Positions 60,986 through 64,000 of a DNA stretch of 64,000 nucleotides are shown here, one piece after another. The stretch lies in NCBI RefSeq assembly GCF_026183695.1, contig NZ_JAPFRD010000009.1:62001-126000 (forward strand), read 5' to 3'. This DNA comes from Alteromonas aquimaris (GTDB taxonomy: Bacteria; Pseudomonadota; Gammaproteobacteria; Enterobacterales; Alteromonadaceae). A program made the position numbers and the translations under genes. Under the pieces are notes generated by a model that was not told where the DNA came from, ran no database searches, and saw only the letters and a program-made list of their open reading frames with translations. Each line of letters opens with the position of its first letter. Position 1 is the stretch's first letter.

Positions 60986-62287
60986 ATGTACTTAAATAAA
61001 CTCACGTACGTTGTGGCATTAGCGCTGGTTTTCCCAGCGCTCGCAAATAGTCAGACCACCCAGATTGATGAAGAAGAGCTTTCCATTCTTCGCCAGCAAA
61101 TAGAAAAGCTACAACAACGCTTAACCGAGCTTGAGCAAATCCAGCGACAGCAAGAGCAAAAAATCGTGCAGGCAGATCTGTCGCAACAATCTAAAGACAC
61201 AGATATTGAAACTGAAGTAGAAGAGAAGCGTACAGTGAGTTTCGGCGGGGCAATCCGCACAAACTATAGTTATACCTCGTACGATGATGATAGCAAAAAT
61301 CGAGGAGGAGACTTTGATTTCGATATCTTTCGTATCAACATGGATGTGAATATTGATGATGTCTTTTTGGCGGGCGAAATTCGATTTTTTGATTACATGA
61401 CCACCATAAAATACGCCTACGCGGGCTATGATTTTAACGATGACTGGCAAATCCTGCTGGGCATTACCCCCGTCCCGTTCGGTAACCGGCCTTATAATTC
61501 ACAAAACTGGTTCTTTAGTACAAATTACTATTTAGGATTAGAAGATGATCATGATTTAGGTCTTCTTGTGCGTCGAAAATTGACTGATAACTGGCAACTG
61601 GATTTAGGTTTCTTTAAAAACGATGAACTTGGCGGTGTAGATGGGTTCGTCGATAATAGAGCGGATCGCTACTCGTACGATATTGTTGGGATCCGCGCGG
61701 TTGAAGAAGGTATTTTTGCTGAGCCCGAGACTCCCGTGGGCGAATATAATACGTTTAATGGCAGACTTGCTTATCAATTTAATGCGCTGGGAATTAATTC
61801 CCAAATCGGAGCCTCTTTGCTGACTGGCGGAATTCATGGCACTGATGAAAAAGTTGGAGACTACCACGCCTGGGCTATTCACTGGGAGGCGGATTGGGAC
61901 AACTGGCTAATGCAACTTCAACACACGCAATACGAATACGATGTCAATGGTGCAACCCGTATGGCGGTAGGCGCTTATTCTTTCTTTGATACCATAGCAG
62001 CCGAAGCAAAATCGACCACCTTTAATCTTGCTTATACTTTTTCGGTTGACTGGGGCCCGATCAGCAGCTTGCAGATATACAACAACTACGGCCTCGTTTA
62101 CGACAAATCGGATCGTTCCCGCGATACGCTAATGAATGTGACAGGGCTAGCACTGTCTGCGGGCGGACTTTATACCTACTTTGATGTAGTAACGGCCCGC
62201 AACCAGCCGTTTGTGGGGGGTACTGCGGTAGGAGATTCAGACGAAACCGAGCACCGGTTTAATATCAACGTTGGCTACTATTTTTAA
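60986..62287 (+). CDS. outer-membrane porin with N-terminal coiled coil
   Basis: A 433-residue protein with a signal peptide (cleavage after about residue 22, ALANS). A coiled coil covers about residues 28-70 (EELSILRQQIEKLQQRLTELEQIQRQQEQ), followed by a beta-barrel rich in alternating aromatic strands, ending in the aromatic NINVGYYF. Layout resembles DcaP-like or phosphate-selective (OprP/O) porins. The BCCT gene is 51 bases downstream on the same strand, so the porin probably lets the same small solute cross the outer membrane. The solute itself is not visible. Confidence 0.8.
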   Translation: MYLNKLTYVVALALVFPALANSQTTQIDEEELSILRQQIEKLQQRLTELEQIQRQQEQKIVQADLSQQSKDTDIETEVEEKRTVSFGGAIRTNYSYTSYDDDSKNRGGDFDFDIFRINMDVNIDDVFLAGEIRFFDYMTTIKYAYAGYDFNDDWQILLGITPVPFGNRPYNSQNWFFSTNYYLGLEDDHDLGLLVRRKLTDNWQLDLGFFKNDELGGVDGFVDNRADRYSYDIVGIRAVEEGIFAEPETPVGEYNTFNGRLAYQFNALGINSQIGASLLTGGIHGTDEKVGDYHAWAIHWEADWDNWLMQLQHTQYEYDVNGATRMAVGAYSFFDTIAAEAKSTTFNLAYTFSVDWGPISSLQIYNNYGLVYDKSDRSRDTLMNVTGLALSAGGLYTYFDVVTARNQPFVGGTAVGDSDETEHRFNINVGYYF

Positions 62288-62338
62288 TGACAGTACCCTC
62301 TCGTAACTACAACCAGTAACAGGCATACCGGAGAATGT

Positions 62339-63970
62339 ATGAAGCAGCCAAATGATCCTTTGCGTCCCGATGGCAAAGTCAATCCTATAGATACGGATTA
62401 TCAGGTAGGCCAGGACAATATTGTCGTTAATCTAGGCCCATTCGGTCTTGATATCCATAACCGGGTGTTCGCTATTTCAGGTCTAAGCGTCATTTTGTTT
62501 GTCATTCTGACACTCGTATTTCAAACCGAAGTAGGGCCTTTGTTTGAAGACATAAGAGGGTGGCTTACTACCAACTTAGACTGGTTTTTCTTAAGCGCTG
62601 CAAATATTTTCGTCATCATTTGCATTGGCATAGTGGTATCCCCGTTAGGAAATGTGCGACTGGGGGGAACCGAAGCCACTCCTGACTATGGCTATTTAGG
62701 CTGGTTTTCCATGCTCTTTGCTGCGGGTATGGGAATAGGTTTGATGTTTTATGGGGTGTCAGAACCTATCTCCCATTTTTCCAGTAGTATTGGCGGCGTT
62801 GTGGATGGCGAGGGCTTGCGTACTGATTGGTCCCCCCTAATGGGTGCAGCGGATGACCCCGAAGCGGCCCGCAAGCTGGCCATGGCCGCTACGATTTATC
62901 ATTGGGCGCTTCATCCTTGGGCTATTTACGCCATTATGGCGCTTGGCTTAGCCCTTTTCTCCTTTAATAAAGGGCTTCCGCTGACAATTCGTTCAGTTTT
63001 TTATTCCGTATTAGGTGAGCGTGTATGGGGATGGCCTGGACATGTTATTGATATCCTGGCGGTATTTGCCACCTTGTTTGGTTTGGCTACCTCATTGGGC
63101 TTGGGTGCATCTCAGGCGGCCTCTGGTCTGCATTTCCTGTTTGGCTTACCGTTAGGCACGACTACTCAGGTTGTACTGGTTATTTTTATCACCGCAATTG
63201 CTTTAATTTCCGTGGTGGCGGGTCTGGATGCGGGCGTCAAAAGACTTTCCGAATTTAATATGATTTTGGCCGCTGCCTTGCTGTTGTTCATTATCATTGT
63301 CGGGGCGACCTCTTCTATCTTAACCGGATTCTTCGAGAACTTACTCTCTTACATAACATATCTTCCTGCGTTGTCATCTCCGCTTGGTAGAGAAGATATT
63401 AATTTTTCTTCTGGCTGGACTGCATTTTACTGGGCTTGGTGGATATCCTGGAGCCCCTTTGTTGGCATGTTTATCGCGCGAGTATCACGTGGACGTACTG
63501 TAAGAGAATTTATCATATCAGTATTGATTATTCCTTCTTTGGCATGCGTATTATGGATGACCGTATTTGGTGGCACCGCCATAACCCAACTCGTTGATGA
63601 TGGCTACCAAAAAGTTGTGGAGGCGGAGCTACCTTTGCAACTTTTTTATATGCTCGACGCCTTACCGCTGGCCAGTATCACCTCATTTATAGCCATTGTT
63701 CTGGTTATCGTGTTTTTTGTCACCTCTTCCGATTCAGGCTCTTTGGTGATTGATGTAATTGCTGCGGGGGGCAAAGTAGAATCGCCTACCCCACAACGTG
63801 TGTTCTGGTGCACATTTGAGGGGTTAGTGGCGATTTCATTAATTCTTGGCGGGGGATTGGTAGCACTACAGGCGATGGCCGTGTCCACAGGGCTTCCATT
63901 TACCTTGGTATTGCTGGTCGCAACCTTTTCGATACTTAAAGGGCTGGCGAATGAACCTAAGATAAAGTGA
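62339..63970 (+). CDS. BCCT family betaine/carnitine/choline-type transporter
   Basis: A 543-residue inner-membrane LeuT-fold carrier with 12 helices. The family core GMGIGLMFYGVSEPISHF and WTAFYWAWWISWSPFVGMFIARVSRGRTVREF are intact. The aromatic cage known from BetP can be matched: W189, W194 and Y197 in WALHPWAIY, and W367, W368 and W371 in WWISW. This predicts a quaternary ammonium or sulfonium substrate such as glycine betaine, choline or DMSP. The cytoplasmic C-terminus is short, so osmosensing by a long tail is unlikely. A GGAGAATGT site precedes the ATG. Confidence 0.93.
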   Translation: MKQPNDPLRPDGKVNPIDTDYQVGQDNIVVNLGPFGLDIHNRVFAISGLSVILFVILTLVFQTEVGPLFEDIRGWLTTNLDWFFLSAANIFVIICIGIVVSPLGNVRLGGTEATPDYGYLGWFSMLFAAGMGIGLMFYGVSEPISHFSSSIGGVVDGEGLRTDWSPLMGAADDPEAARKLAMAATIYHWALHPWAIYAIMALGLALFSFNKGLPLTIRSVFYSVLGERVWGWPGHVIDILAVFATLFGLATSLGLGASQAASGLHFLFGLPLGTTTQVVLVIFITAIALISVVAGLDAGVKRLSEFNMILAAALLLFIIIVGATSSILTGFFENLLSYITYLPALSSPLGREDINFSSGWTAFYWAWWISWSPFVGMFIARVSRGRTVREFIISVLIIPSLACVLWMTVFGGTAITQLVDDGYQKVVEAELPLQLFYMLDALPLASITSFIAIVLVIVFFVTSSDSGSLVIDVIAAGGKVESPTPQRVFWCTFEGLVAISLILGGGLVALQAMAVSTGLPFTLVLLVATFSILKGLANEPKIK

Positions 63971-64000
63971 CCATTATGCAAGCTAACAATTCATAGGTTG

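Overview
The window reads as a chromosomal segment of a marine gammaproteobacterium of the order Alteromonadales (Alteromonadaceae-like). This rests on gene content and family resemblance: an Oar-like TonB-dependent receptor, a rhombosortase, a monomeric isocitrate dehydrogenase, a Na+/sugar symporter close to Vibrio SGLT, a BCCT osmolyte carrier, and E. coli-like synteny blocks (clpS-clpA next to cspD; icd, rluE, mnmA, hflD, purB, roxA). I see no tRNA, rRNA, CRISPR array, complete insertion sequence or prophage. Most of the window is ordinary core chromosome.

Layout. 0.6-5.3 kb: a tight four-gene operon for the compatible solute glucosylglycerate, with a glycerate kinase, a sugar-phosphoglycerate phosphatase, glucosyl-3-phosphoglycerate synthase and a GH13_18 phosphorylase. 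It carries both synthesis and phosphorolytic recovery. 5.7-12.3 kb: MATE exporter, rhomboid protease, RDD membrane protein and an aaeXAB-type efflux operon. 12.5-15.5 kb: an unrecognised (possibly PQ-loop) membrane protein divergent from a decayed short-chain dehydrogenase, with two GTCGAC-centred palindromes between them; an exported esterase; an SRPBCC-ArsR pair with a clear operator. 15.5-20.9 kb: MoxR ATPase plus VWA protein, cysteine synthase, RhlE-type helicase, a lipoprotein. 21.4-28.6 kb: Sel1-like protein, gamma-glutamyltransferase, enoyl-CoA hydratase, rhombosortase, S9 peptidase, exported glutathione peroxidase. 28.9-37.2 kb: trans-sulfuration-type PLP enzyme with an acyltransferase, aromatic aminotransferase, a pseudo-receiver protein and a 1053-residue Oar-like receptor.

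37.4-49.5 kb: clpA-clpS, cspD, monomeric icd, rluE, mnmA-hflD-purB, a class III nucleotide cyclase and roxA. 49.7-56.4 kb: GNAT acetyltransferase, DUF4826 protein, YdiJ-type FAD/Fe-S dehydrogenase, two small membrane proteins and the SGLT-like symporter. 56.5-59.9 kb: divergent ppsA and its regulator ppsR. 60.0-64.0 kb: a MarR-type regulator resembling EctR/CosR, then a porin and a BCCT transporter. A 12-3-12 bp palindrome lies upstream of the porin.

The two ends share an osmoadaptation theme: glucosylglycerate turnover on the left, and a CosR-like regulator with a porin and betaine-type carrier on the right. The most interesting points are the self-contained glucosylglycerate cycle, the candidate CosR operator, the paired palindromes next to a dehydrogenase remnant, the pseudo-receiver, and the cyclase with an unusual substrate-pocket residue. 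All assignments come from reading the sequence; no database search was run.
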